Below are positions 9,254-17,466 of a stretch of DNA of 64,000 nt, piece after piece. The stretch comes from Pseudomonas sp. UBA4617. GTDB lineage: Bacteria > Pseudomonadota > Gammaproteobacteria > Pseudomonadales > Pseudomonadaceae. Below the pieces are notes generated by a model. That model had not been told where the DNA came from, did no database searches, and was given only the letters and a program-made list of their open reading frames with translations. How positions within the stretch are numbered: position 1 is the first letter of the stretch; each line of letters starts with the position of its first letter. The position numbers and the translations under genes were made by a program. The DNA is taken from assembly GCF_002386445.1 (NCBI RefSeq), contig NZ_DGIR01000039.1:177190-241189 (forward strand). Reading direction: 5' to 3'.

Positions 9254-10222
9254 TCAGCTTTTGATGAAGGCCAGCAGGTCCGCATTGATGGTGTCGGCGT
9301 GGGTGGTGCACATGCCGTGGGGCAGGCCAGGGTAGGTTTTCAGGGTGCCGTGGCGCAGCAGCTTGATCGAAAGGCGTGCGGAGTCGTCGATGGGGACGAT
9401 CTGGTCGTCTTCACCATGTAGCACCAGCGTCGGCACGGCGATCCGCTTGAGGTCCTCGGTGAAGTCGGTTTCCGAAAAGGCCGCAATGCAGTCGTAATGG
9501 GCCTTGGCGCCGCCATTCATACCCTGCCGCCACCAGTTGTCGATTACCGCTTGGGTGGCCTGGGCTCCCGGCCTGTTGAAACCATAGAAAGGGCCCGCCG
9601 CTACGTCGCGGTAGAAGTTCGACCGGTTGGCGGCGAGTGCTTCGCGGAAACCATCGAACACCTTCAGCGGCAAGCCGCCGGGGTTCTTCTCGGTTTTCAG
9701 CATGATCGGTGGCACGGCGCCGATCAGCACCGCCTTGACGACGCGGCCAGCGCCATGGCGTGCGACGTAGCGGGCGACCTCGCCACCGCCGGTGGAGTGG
9801 CCGATGTGCACGGTATTCTTCAGGTTCAGGTGCTCCGCCAGTTCCGCCACGTCGGCGGCGTAGGTGTCCATGTCGTTGCCTTGCGCCGTCTGCGAGGAGC
9901 GACCGTGGCCACGTCGGTCATGGGCAATAACGCGGTAGCCCTTGCTGAGGAAGAACAACATCTGGTTGTCCCAGTCGTCCCCGGACAGCGGCCATCCGTG
10001 ATGGAAGACAATGGGCTGACCACTGCCCCAGTCCTTGTAGAACAGCTCAGTGCCATCGCGAAGTGTGAGGTAGCTCGACTGTCGCTCATTACGCCCACCA
10101 ACCTTGGCCTGACTGCTACCCACTTGGCTTGCCAGGACTGGGGCTGCTACCGCAACTGCTGCAGCTGCCACGCCGGCGCCCATTATGGCGCGGCGGGAGG
10201 TTCCTTTGGTCTTGTCGCTCAT
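9254..10222 (-). CDS. Tat-exported alpha/beta hydrolase (non-heme chloroperoxidase/esterase-like)
   Basis: 322 residues from the ATG at 10222; an upstream extension is open but lacks a good start. The N-terminus has a twin-arginine signal (SRRAIMGAG followed by an Ala/Val-rich core and a likely ALAS-type cleavage site near 30). The mature part is an alpha/beta hydrolase with the oxyanion-hole HGWPLS, nucleophile Ser143 in GHSTGGG, an acidic GEDDQIVP segment and a His in LPHGM. The closest family I recognise is the cofactor-free haloperoxidase/aryl esterase group, which perhydrolyses or cleaves small esters. Tat export places it in the periplasm or outside. The physiological substrate is unknown. 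Confidence 0.85.
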   Translation of the reverse strand: MSDKTKGTSRRAIMGAGVAAAAVAVAAPVLASQVGSSQAKVGGRNERQSSYLTLRDGTELFYKDWGSGQPIVFHHGWPLSGDDWDNQMLFFLSKGYRVIAHDRRGHGRSSQTAQGNDMDTYAADVAELAEHLNLKNTVHIGHSTGGGEVARYVARHGAGRVVKAVLIGAVPPIMLKTEKNPGGLPLKVFDGFREALAANRSNFYRDVAAGPFYGFNRPGAQATQAVIDNWWRQGMNGGAKAHYDCIAAFSETDFTEDLKRIAVPTLVLHGEDDQIVPIDDSARLSIKLLRHGTLKTYPGLPHGMCTTHADTINADLLAFIKS

Positions 10223-10445
10223 GGTGAAAACTCTCGTCTGGTTACCGCTCGTGCGGCGAATGAGGGCCGGGGGACCAGGTCTCGCAAAGCTCACAGGACG
10301 ATCGCGAGGTAGCCGGAGCACCGGTTCGCGAACCCTATTGCCACGGGAATTTTCGCACCATCGTCTATGGGTATCGGCTAACCGTACCTAGGTTCTGCGA
10401 GGGTTTCCAAAGGTGCTATAGCCGCTACTGCCCAGGCCATGTCTT
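10223..10445. other. Gene-free spacer left of the transposase remnant
   Basis: It contains the upstream region of the hydrolase gene (minus strand) with a GAGAG ribosome binding site close to its ATG. Base composition is visibly less GC-rich around 10330-10400 than in the neighbouring genes. I see no convincing gene. Taken with the transposase fragment, 10223-10827 has no intact coding sequence. Confidence 0.4.
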
Positions 10446-10595
10446 CTATATCGCCAGGCCCATGTGCTTGAACCAATCGCCTGGTGCTCGCGACTGGCCG
10501 GTAGCGCCGTCGGCCAAAAGCCATTTGTGATCATCCAGGCACTCCGGCAGCAGCGTGAATTGGGTCCGCGCTTCACCTTCAGTGAACCGTTTCAT
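10446..10595 (-). pseudogene. Remnant of an IS1182-type transposase (N-terminus only)
   Basis: The first about 23 residues (MKRFTEGEARTQ, then TLLPECLDD) match the highly conserved start of IS1182-family transposases. After DD the sequence diverges into an unrelated short tail with GDWFKHMGLAI and stops after about 49 residues; the normal protein is 450-550 residues. No terminal inverted repeats are evident. The fragment lies between an accessory block and the conserved fadH region and looks like a decayed insertion-sequence scar. The match is from memory of the family. Confidence 0.55.
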
Positions 10596-10827
10596 GATCG
10601 TCCCCGCCAGGTTCTGAACAATCAGAAGGTGAGACAAGCGCAGGTGTTTTCACACAGCCTGGCCCCCTTGCGGACCTGAAACGCTGTGCACCAGGATCAT
10701 CAACTTGTCAGTTTCGATCATTGAGCCGGTTCAAACGGCTGTTTAATGTCGCAGGCAGACAAACGACGGGGCCCGCCGCTCGGTGAGGCCGCCGCATCCC
10801 GTGATCACGCCACCTGGGGACCCTTCC

Positions 10828-12864
10828 ATGGCCGCCGACCGCTACCCGCACCTGCTTGCCCCGCTGGACCTGGGCTTCACCACCTTGCGCAACCGTACCC
10901 TGATGGGCTCGATGCACACCGGCCTGGAAGAGCGCCCTGGCGGCTTCGAGCGCATGGCCGCGTATTTTGCCGAGCGCGCCAGGGGCGGCGTCGGCCTGAT
11001 GGTCACGGGTGGGATCGCGCCCAACGATGAAGGCGGGGTGTATTCCGGCGCGGCCAAGCTCAGCACCGAGGAGGAGGCCGACAAGCACCGCATCGTCACC
11101 GAGGCGGTACACGCCGCCGGCGGCAAGATCTGCCTGCAGATCCTGCATGCCGGGCGCTATGCCTACAGCCCGCGGCAGGTGGCACCCAGCGCGATCCAGG
11201 CGCCGATCAACCCGTTCAAGCCCAGGGAGCTGGACGAAGCAGGGATCGAGAAGCAGATCGCCGATTTCGTCAACTGCGCCGTACTGGCCCAGCGGGCCGG
11301 CTACGATGGCGTCGAGATCATGGGTTCGGAAGGCTATTTCATCAACCAGTTCCTCGCCGCCCACACCAACCAGCGCACCGACCGCTGGGGCGGCAGCTAT
11401 GAAAACCGCATGCGCCTGGCCGTGGAAATCGTCAGCCGGGTGCGTGTTGCGGTGGGGCCGAACTTCATCATCATCTTCCGCCTGTCGATGCTCGACCTGG
11501 TCGAGGGCGGCAGCACCTGGGACGAGATCGAGCAGTTGGCCAAGGCCATCGAGCAGGCCGGTGCGACCCTGATCAACACCGGTATCGGCTGGCACGAGGC
11601 GCGCATCCCGACCATCGCCACCAAGGTGCCGCGCGCGGCGTTCAGCAAGGTCACCGCCAAGCTGCGTGGCGCGGTCGGCATTCCGCTGATCACCACCAAC
11701 CGCATCAACACCCCGGAAGTGGCCGAGGCGGTGCTGGCCGAGGGTGATGCCGACATGGTCTCGATGGCCCGACCGTTCCTGGCCGACCCGGACTTCGTCA
11801 ACAAGGCCGCCGCCGGGCGCAGCGACGAAATCAATACCTGCATCGGCTGCAACCAGGCCTGCCTGGACCATACCTTCGGTGGCAAGCTGACCAGCTGCCT
11901 GGTCAACCCGCGCGCGTGCCATGAGACCGAGCTCAACTACCTGCCGGTGCGCACGGTGAAGCGTATTGCCGTGGTTGGCGCTGGCCCGGCCGGCCTGGCC
12001 GCTGCGACGGTGGCAGCCGAGCGTGGCCACGCGGTGACCCTGTTCGACGCCGCCAGCGAGATCGGCGGGCAGTTCAATGTGGCCAAGCGGGTGCCGGGCA
12101 AGGAAGAATTCCATGAAACCCTGCGTTATTTCCGCAACAAGGTAGAAAGCACAGGCGTGGCCCTGCGCCTGAACACCCGGGTCGATGTGCAGGACCTGGT
12201 CGCCGGGGGCTACGACGAGATCATCCTGGCTACCGGCATTGCCCCGCGCACACCGGCCATCCCGGGTGTCGAGCATGTCAAGGTGCTCAGCTACCTGGAT
12301 GTGCTGCTTGAACGCAAGCCAGTCGGCAAGACTGTCGCGGTGATTGGCGCGGGGGGTATCGGCTTCGACGTTTCCGAATACCTGGTGCATCAAGGTGTGG
12401 CCAGCAGCCAGGACCGTGAAACGTTCTGGAAGGAATGGGGCATCGATACCCAGCTGGAAGCACGCGGTGGCGTCGCCGGGGTCAAGGCCGAGCCCCATGC
12501 GCCGGCGCGGCAGGTTTACCTGTTGCAGCGCAAGAAATCCAAGGTGGGCGACGGCCTGGGCAAGACCACTGGCTGGATTCACCGCACCGGGCTGAAGAAC
12601 AAGCAGGTGCAGATGCTCAACAGCGTCGAGTACCTGTGCATCGACGATGCCGGCCTGCACATTCGCGTGGCCGACGGCGAGCCGCAGGTGCTGGCGGTGG
12701 ACAATGTGGTGATCTGTGCCGGGCAGGAGCCGTTGCGAGAGCTGCAGGACGGGCTGGTGGCGGCGGGGCAGTCGGTGCATCTGATTGGCGGTGCGGACGT
12801 GGCGGCGGAGCTGGATGCCAAGCGGGCGATCAATCAAGGTTCGAGGTTGGCGGCTGAGCTCTGA
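10828..12864 (+). CDS. fadH: 2,4-dienoyl-CoA reductase (NADPH), FMN/FAD/4Fe-4S
   Basis: 678 residues from the ATG at 10828, which has GGGGA at a good distance. It removes double bonds at even positions during beta-oxidation of unsaturated fatty acids. The N-terminal TIM barrel (old yellow enzyme fold, about 1-330) binds FMN. The iron-sulfur cysteines Cys338, 341, 345 and 357 keep the C-x2-C-x3-C-x11-C spacing of E. coli FadH. Tyr170 and His256 fit the catalytic Tyr/His pair. The C-terminal half has the FAD motif VVGAGPAGLAAA and a second nucleotide motif VIGAGGIGFDV. Length and architecture match the family. It stands alone on its strand; a small GC hairpin follows at 12890-12904. Confidence 0.93.
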   Translation: MAADRYPHLLAPLDLGFTTLRNRTLMGSMHTGLEERPGGFERMAAYFAERARGGVGLMVTGGIAPNDEGGVYSGAAKLSTEEEADKHRIVTEAVHAAGGKICLQILHAGRYAYSPRQVAPSAIQAPINPFKPRELDEAGIEKQIADFVNCAVLAQRAGYDGVEIMGSEGYFINQFLAAHTNQRTDRWGGSYENRMRLAVEIVSRVRVAVGPNFIIIFRLSMLDLVEGGSTWDEIEQLAKAIEQAGATLINTGIGWHEARIPTIATKVPRAAFSKVTAKLRGAVGIPLITTNRINTPEVAEAVLAEGDADMVSMARPFLADPDFVNKAAAGRSDEINTCIGCNQACLDHTFGGKLTSCLVNPRACHETELNYLPVRTVKRIAVVGAGPAGLAAATVAAERGHAVTLFDAASEIGGQFNVAKRVPGKEEFHETLRYFRNKVESTGVALRLNTRVDVQDLVAGGYDEIILATGIAPRTPAIPGVEHVKVLSYLDVLLERKPVGKTVAVIGAGGIGFDVSEYLVHQGVASSQDRETFWKEWGIDTQLEARGGVAGVKAEPHAPARQVYLLQRKKSKVGDGLGKTTGWIHRTGLKNKQVQMLNSVEYLCIDDAGLHIRVADGEPQVLAVDNVVICAGQEPLRELQDGLVAAGQSVHLIGGADVAAELDAKRAINQGSRLAAEL

Positions 12865-12889
12865 GATTGCCGGGGCCGTGACGCGAAAA

Positions 12890-12904
12890 GGGCGCACAGC
12901 GCCC
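12890..12904 (+). terminator. Possible terminator hairpin after fadH
   Basis: GGGCGC (12890-12895), a 3-base loop and GCGCCC (12899-12904) form a compact stem preceded by AAAA. No T-run follows on the plus strand, so termination here is uncertain. Confidence 0.35.
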
Positions 12905-12930
12905 CCGGAGTTCACTGGTAAACTCGCGGC

Positions 12931-13821
12931 ATGTGCCTCGACCTAGCCCAACCCCCCCTGCACCCGCTGCATCTGCCCTGGCTGGAAAGCGCCAGGGTCG
13001 AAGCCGCCATCCTGCGCCTGGACCTGATCGACCCGCTGATCAGCGGCAACAAGTGGTTCAAGCTGCGCCATCACCTGCAGCACGCCATGGCCAGCAACGC
13101 CGCCGGGCTGATCAGCCTCGGCGGTAACCATTCCAACCACCTGCACGCCCTGGCCGCCGCCGGCAAACGCTTCGGCTTCGCCACCGCCGGCCTGCTGCGC
13201 GGGCACGCCCAGGACACGCCGACCGTACGTGACCTGCAGGCGCTGGGCATGCAGCTGCACTGGCTGGGCTACGGCGGTTACCGTGCGCGTAACCAACCCG
13301 GTTTCTGGCAACCCTGGCAGGCGCGCTATCCGGGTTGGCAGTGTATTCCCGAAGGCGGTGGCGGGCTGGCGGGGGCGCAAGGCTGTGCCCTGATCCTCGA
13401 TCAGGCCCGCGCACAACTCGCCGCACTCGGCTGGGCCGACTATGACGCCTGGTGGCTGGCCGCTGGAAGCGGGACGACCATGGCCGGCCTGGTGTTGGCC
13501 GAGGAGGGTAGGCATGTGGTGCATGGCGCATTGGCCGTGCCGCGGGGTCATGGGGTCGAACAAGCGCTGGCCGAGCTGGCGGGGACGCAGGGCTATCAGC
13601 TCCATGACGCCTGCCGTGGCGGCTTCGGCAAGATCGACGATGAACTGCTGGCGTTCATCGCCGACTGCGAACGGCGCACCGGCGTGCCACTCGAAGCCCT
13701 CTATACCGGCAAGGCCCTGCTGGCCCTGCAGCAACAGGTCGAAGCCGGGCTGTTCGCGCCCGGCACTCGCCTGATCGTGGTGCACACCGGCGGCCTGCAG
13801 GGCCGGCGCGGTTACTTGTAA
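12931..13821 (+). CDS. PLP-dependent D-cysteine desulfhydrase / ACC deaminase-like enzyme
   Basis: 296 residues, fold-type II PLP enzyme. The SGNKWFKL segment places the Schiff-base lysine at Lys44, as in ACC deaminase and D-cysteine desulfhydrase (GNKxRKL). GGNHSNH follows as the substrate/phosphate segment, and AAGSGTT near residue 175 is the PLP-phosphate loop. The family breaks down D-cysteine or 1-aminocyclopropane-1-carboxylate. Divergence at the W-F positions around the lysine means I cannot choose a substrate. The last 10 bases overlap the end of the convergent cytochrome b561 gene. Confidence 0.85.
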   Translation: MCLDLAQPPLHPLHLPWLESARVEAAILRLDLIDPLISGNKWFKLRHHLQHAMASNAAGLISLGGNHSNHLHALAAAGKRFGFATAGLLRGHAQDTPTVRDLQALGMQLHWLGYGGYRARNQPGFWQPWQARYPGWQCIPEGGGGLAGAQGCALILDQARAQLAALGWADYDAWWLAAGSGTTMAGLVLAEEGRHVVHGALAVPRGHGVEQALAELAGTQGYQLHDACRGGFGKIDDELLAFIADCERRTGVPLEALYTGKALLALQQQVEAGLFAPGTRLIVVHTGGLQGRRGYL

Positions 13822-14357
13822 GGCAGCATGCGCAATAGCGTGTTGTCGCGCTTGACGTAGTGGTGGTACAGGCCGGCCACGGCATGCATGCCGATCAGCC
13901 AGTAGCCCCAGCTGCCAATGCGTTCATGCCAGCCCTTGATGAACTTGGCCTGGTCCGGGTCCGGGCCGATCAGGTGTGGCAGCTCCAGGCCGAAGAACGG
14001 CACCGGTTTGTCGGCGGCACTGAGGATCAGCCAGCCGGCCAGCGGCAGGCCGATCATCAGCAAATACAACGCCAGGTGCACCAGGTGCGCCAGCCCGGTC
14101 TGCCAGGCCGGCGGCTTTGGTGTGATCGGGGGCGTCGGGTGGCCCAGGCGGATGGCCAGGCGCAGCCAGACCAGCACGAACACGCAGAGCCCAAGCATGA
14201 AGTGCAGGTCTTTCATCAGGTTGCGTTCGACACTGTCCTTGGGGAACAGGCCGCGGAATTCGATAAGTGCATAGACTGCGGCCAGCAGCACCAGCATCAG
14301 CCAGTGCAGGGCGATGGACAGGCGCGCGTAATGCGGCGCGGGGGTGGTTGAAACCAT
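13812..14357 (-). CDS. Cytochrome b561 family protein
   Basis: 181 residues with four predicted membrane helices (about 12-32, 50-70, 90-110, 145-165). Conserved histidines (HW in helix 1, HFMLG in helix 2, and the GSWGYWLIGMHAVAGLYHH segment in helix 4) would coordinate two b haems. This matches the YodB/CybB group of di-haem inner-membrane proteins that pass electrons from quinol to periplasmic acceptors or superoxide. GAGGA is well placed before the ATG. It is a single-gene unit with the REP pair upstream. The physiological electron partner is not known. Confidence 0.88.
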   Translation of the reverse strand: MVSTTPAPHYARLSIALHWLMLVLLAAVYALIEFRGLFPKDSVERNLMKDLHFMLGLCVFVLVWLRLAIRLGHPTPPITPKPPAWQTGLAHLVHLALYLLMIGLPLAGWLILSAADKPVPFFGLELPHLIGPDPDQAKFIKGWHERIGSWGYWLIGMHAVAGLYHHYVKRDNTLLRMLPYK

Positions 14358-14473
14358 GAACGGTCCTCGTCATCAGGTGCGGGAAGGCGCTCTTGGCGGC
14401 GCTCAGGTACAACTGTACGGGTTATCGGGTGGCGAATCTTTGCGCTGGGTCTGTGAAAATTGTGTTGTCTGCA

Positions 14474-14570
14474 CCGGCCTCTTCGCGGGTAAACCCGCTC
14501 CCACAGGGTATTGCACAGCATTCGGGACTTGTGCAGTACCTGTGGGAGCGGGTTTACCCGCGAAGGGGCC
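14474..14570. repeat. Inverted pair of REP elements
   Basis: Two copies of the P. putida-type REP palindrome face each other: 14474-14507 (starting CCGGCCTCTTCGCGGG) and its inverted partner 14539-14570 (CCTGTGGGAGCGGG and onward), about 31 bases apart. Such pairs lie between transcription units and may stabilise or end mRNAs. Here they separate the starts and ends of cytochrome b561 and the DUF1853 gene. Confidence 0.9.
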
Positions 14571-14583
14571 AGCACAGACAACA

Positions 14584-15516
14584 TCAGACATCGGGCAGAT
14601 GTGGCCAATTATCAACCACTAGGAACACCCGTTCAGCCTCCTGCCAGGCGCCATCAGCTTCTTGCGCCAACCTCACCAGCAATTGCGCCGGTGCCTGCCG
14701 CTCCAGCAGGTGCAACCATGCGGCGAACTGCTCCACCTCCCAGCAACCGTCCGCTGCGACCCGCGCCGGTGCCAGCCAGGCATGCCGCGGCAGCGGCTGC
14801 CAACGTTCACCTTCAGCCATTACCCAGTCCCGCCGCCGCACCCAGCGCCCCTGCAGGTGCTGCGGGTTGGCGCCCTGCGGTGGCTCGGCCTGGCCTGGCC
14901 ACGGGTAGAACAGATACCCTCCCAGCCACACATGCGCCTGCACCTGGCCGACCCCCAGTTGCGCCAGCACTTCGCGACTGTGCGCATGGTTCGACATGGG
15001 CAACTGGTGCCTCGCCAGGTGCGCCAGCTTGGTACCCAGCCGGTCATGACAACCCGGCCCCAGCCAGGTGGCAGGGTCCTGCCCAGCGTGCTCCGGCCCC
15101 AGGTACAGCTTGATGGCCAGTTCCAGGTGGTGCACGCCATCGCGGTCGCGCAGCAGCACATCCAGCTCGCCCAGGGTGCGCCCGCCGTCGCGAATCGCCA
15201 GGTTCGCCGCCAGCACTTCGATGCCTGGTGCCTGGCCCAGGGCGAACTGCCACAGGCGTTCGTAGTAATGGCCCAGACGCCGGCTGCCCAGCTGTGCCAG
15301 CCAGTCGCGCAATGGCCGGTCATCGTCGTCCAACGCCCGCAACCAGCGGCCCAGGCGTTGCGGCTGGTCCGCCCACAGGCTGCCTGCCAGCGGGTGGCGC
15401 TGGGAGCAGGGCGGGGCATCGAGCAGCGGCGGCGACAACAGCGCCCAGGCCAGGTCGCGCACGGCGGGGCGGCGTAACTGTCGGGGCAGGTCGTGGAGCA
15501 GGGCGAATGGCATCAT
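14584..15516 (-). CDS. DUF1853 family protein of unknown function
   Basis: 310 residues from the ATG at 15516 (a second ATG follows at 15513). The sequence matches the conserved DUF1853 proteins found next to nadK in pseudomonads: an N-terminal helical part, then GELDVLLRDRDGVHHLELAIKLYLG, which resembles the D-x(n)-E-x-K core of PD-(D/E)XK nucleases, and WLGGYLFYP near the middle. That resemblance is my inference; no activity is established. The long in-frame extension past 15516 lies antisense to nadK and is not coding. It is divergent from nadK across an 88-base spacer. Confidence 0.8.
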   Translation of the reverse strand: MMPFALLHDLPRQLRRPAVRDLAWALLSPPLLDAPPCSQRHPLAGSLWADQPQRLGRWLRALDDDDRPLRDWLAQLGSRRLGHYYERLWQFALGQAPGIEVLAANLAIRDGGRTLGELDVLLRDRDGVHHLELAIKLYLGPEHAGQDPATWLGPGCHDRLGTKLAHLARHQLPMSNHAHSREVLAQLGVGQVQAHVWLGGYLFYPWPGQAEPPQGANPQHLQGRWVRRRDWVMAEGERWQPLPRHAWLAPARVAADGCWEVEQFAAWLHLLERQAPAQLLVRLAQEADGAWQEAERVFLVVDNWPHLPDV

Positions 15517-15534
15517 CCTGCGAGCATAGCCGGT

Positions 15535-15564
15535 TTGCCGCTGCCCGGTGGTTTCGCCCATAAT
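15535..15564 (+). promoter_or_regulatory. Candidate sigma-70 promoter of the nadK operon
   Basis: TTGCCG (15535-15540) and CATAAT (15559-15564) are separated by 18 bases and lie about 40 bases upstream of the nadK start. Both boxes are close to consensus for a housekeeping promoter. Confidence 0.5.
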
Positions 15565-15604
15565 CGGGGCATTGTCACCCGCCGCAGAGCCTCGCAGGAG
15601 CCCC

Positions 15605-16495
15605 ATGGAGCAATTTCGCAATATCGGTATCATCGGCCGCCTTGGTAGCTCGCAGGTGCTCGACACCATTCGCCGACTGAAAAAATTCCTCCTCGAGCGC
15701 CACCTGCACGTGATCCTCGAGGACACCATTGCCGAAGTGTTGCCCGGCCACGGCCTGCAAACCTCCACCCGCAAGCTGCTCGGCGAGGTCTGTGACCTGG
15801 TCATCGTGGTCGGTGGCGATGGCAGCCTGCTGGGCGCCGCCCGCGCCCTGGCCCGGCACAACATCCCGGTACTCGGCATCAACCGCGGCAACCTGGGCTT
15901 CCTCACCGACATCCGTCCGGACGAACTGGAAGAAAAGGTCGCCGAAGTGCTCGACGGCCACTACCTGGTGGAAAACCGCTTCCTGCTGCAGGCCGAGGTG
16001 CGCCGGCACAACGAAGCCATTGGCCAGGGCGATGCCCTGAACGACGTGGTGCTGCACCCGGGCAAGTCCACGCGCATGATCGAGTTCGAAATCTACATCG
16101 ATGGCCAGTTCGTCTGCAGTCAGAAGGCCGACGGCCTGATCGTCGCCACGCCCACCGGCTCCACCGCCTACGCGCTGTCGGCTGGCGGCCCGATCATGCA
16201 CCCCAAGCTCGACGCCATCGTCATCGTGCCGATGTATCCGCACACCCTGTCGGGCCGGCCGATCGTGGTCGATGGCAACAGCGAACTGAAGATCGTGGTG
16301 TCCAAGGACCTGCAGATCTACCCGCAGGTGTCCTGTGACGGCCAGAACCACTTCACCTGCGCGCCCGGCGACACCATCACGGTGAGCAAGAAACCGCAGA
16401 AACTGCGCCTGATCCACCCGCTGGACCACAACTACTACGAGGTCTGCCGTACCAAGCTGGGCTGGGGCAGCCGCCTGGGAGGCAGGGACGACTGA
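15605..16495 (+). CDS. nadK: NAD kinase
   Basis: 296 residues. Phosphorylates NAD to NADP using ATP in the cytoplasm; the only route to NADP and essential in most bacteria. The catalytic GGDGS motif is at residues 70-74 (Asp72), followed by GINRGNLGFLTDI, the central ADGLIVATPTGSTAYALSAGGPI signature and a VSCDGQ segment, all typical of the family. The ATG at 15605 is preceded by CAGGAG. Its stop shares one base with the start of the downstream phosphoesterase gene (TGATG), so it is the first gene of a tightly coupled operon. Confidence 0.97.
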   Translation: MEQFRNIGIIGRLGSSQVLDTIRRLKKFLLERHLHVILEDTIAEVLPGHGLQTSTRKLLGEVCDLVIVVGGDGSLLGAARALARHNIPVLGINRGNLGFLTDIRPDELEEKVAEVLDGHYLVENRFLLQAEVRRHNEAIGQGDALNDVVLHPGKSTRMIEFEIYIDGQFVCSQKADGLIVATPTGSTAYALSAGGPIMHPKLDAIVIVPMYPHTLSGRPIVVDGNSELKIVVSKDLQIYPQVSCDGQNHFTCAPGDTITVSKKPQKLRLIHPLDHNYYEVCRTKLGWGSRLGGRDD

Positions 16496-17466
16496 TGCTC
16501 GATCCGGCGCGAAGTTTCGACATCATCGGCGATGTGCATGGCTGTGCGCTGACCCTCGAACGCCTGCTCGACGCCCTCGGTTACAAACGCCAGGGCGGCG
16601 TCTGGCGTCATCCGTGGCGCCAGGCGCTGTTCCTGGGTGACATCGTCGACCGCGGGCCACGCATTCGCGAGGCGCTGCATATCGTCCATGACATGGTCGA
16701 GGCGGGCCAGGCGTTCTGCATCATGGGCAACCATGAATACAACGCCCTGGGCTGGGTAACCCCGGCGTTGCCTGGCAGCGGCAAGGCCTATGTGCGCGAG
16801 CACACGCCACGGCATGCCCGGCTGATCGACGAGACCCTGGCCCAGTTCGCCCAGCACCCGGCGGACTGGCACGACTTCGTCAACTGGTTCTACGAGCTGC
16901 CGCTGTTCGTCGACGCCGGGCGTTTCCGCCTGGTGCACGCCTGCTGGGACCCACGCCTGATCGAGCCGCTGCGCCAGCAATACCCCGACGGCTGCATCGA
17001 CGAGCACTTCATCCAGGCTTCGGCGGTGAACGGCAGCTTTGCTGCCAACGTGTGCAACCGGCTGTTGCGCGGTACCGACATGCGCCTGCCGGACGGGCTG
17101 ACCCTGACCGGCGGCGACGGCCTGACTCGGGCATTCTTCCGCACCAAGTTCTGGGAGGAAGACCCGCAAACCTACGGCGATATCGTGTTCCAGCCCGACG
17201 CCCTGCCGGCGGAAGTGGCCAACACCCCACTTAGCCACAGCCAGAAGAACGCCTTGCTGCGCTATGCCGAAGACGAGCCCATGCTGTTCGTCGGGCATTA
17301 CTGGCGCAGTGGCCGCCCGGCGCCGATTCGTGCCAACCTGGCCTGCCTGGACTACAGCGCGGTGCTCTACGGCAAGCTGGCCGCCTACCGTCTGGATGAT
17401 GAAACCCGCATCGACCCGCACAAGTTCGTCTGGGTCGACGTTGACCGCCCACAGGCCAGCCAATGA
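16495..17466 (+). CDS. Calcineurin-like metallophosphoesterase
   Basis: 323 residues. The PPP-type metal-binding motifs are intact: GDVHG (12-16), GDIVDRG (48-54) and GNHE (78-81), with later His residues (LVHACW and VGHYWRSG). The closest characterised relatives are bis(5'-nucleosyl)-tetraphosphatases and protein phosphatases, but the substrate here is not known. Translation is coupled at both ends: the start overlaps nadK by one base and the stop overlaps the rhomboid gene by four (ATGA). Being locked to nadK hints at a nucleotide substrate, which is inference. Confidence 0.9.
   Translation: MLDPARSFDIIGDVHGCALTLERLLDALGYKRQGGVWRHPWRQALFLGDIVDRGPRIREALHIVHDMVEAGQAFCIMGNHEYNALGWVTPALPGSGKAYVREHTPRHARLIDETLAQFAQHPADWHDFVNWFYELPLFVDAGRFRLVHACWDPRLIEPLRQQYPDGCIDEHFIQASAVNGSFAANVCNRLLRGTDMRLPDGLTLTGGDGLTRAFFRTKFWEEDPQTYGDIVFQPDALPAEVANTPLSHSQKNALLRYAEDEPMLFVGHYWRSGRPAPIRANLACLDYSAVLYGKLAAYRLDDETRIDPHKFVWVDVDRPQASQ

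Noticed and set aside
10446..10595. Intact small gene instead of a transposase scar
   Set aside because: Only the first about 23 residues resemble any family, and no ribosome binding site supports the start.
10708..12915. A 735-residue minus-strand frame covering fadH
   Set aside because: It mirrors fadH, which has intact cofactor sites; the antisense product is Gln/His-rich with no family match.
15517..15912. Upstream extension of the DUF1853 gene to 15912
   Set aside because: It runs antisense to nadK and lacks the conserved domain; the start at 15516 fits the family.
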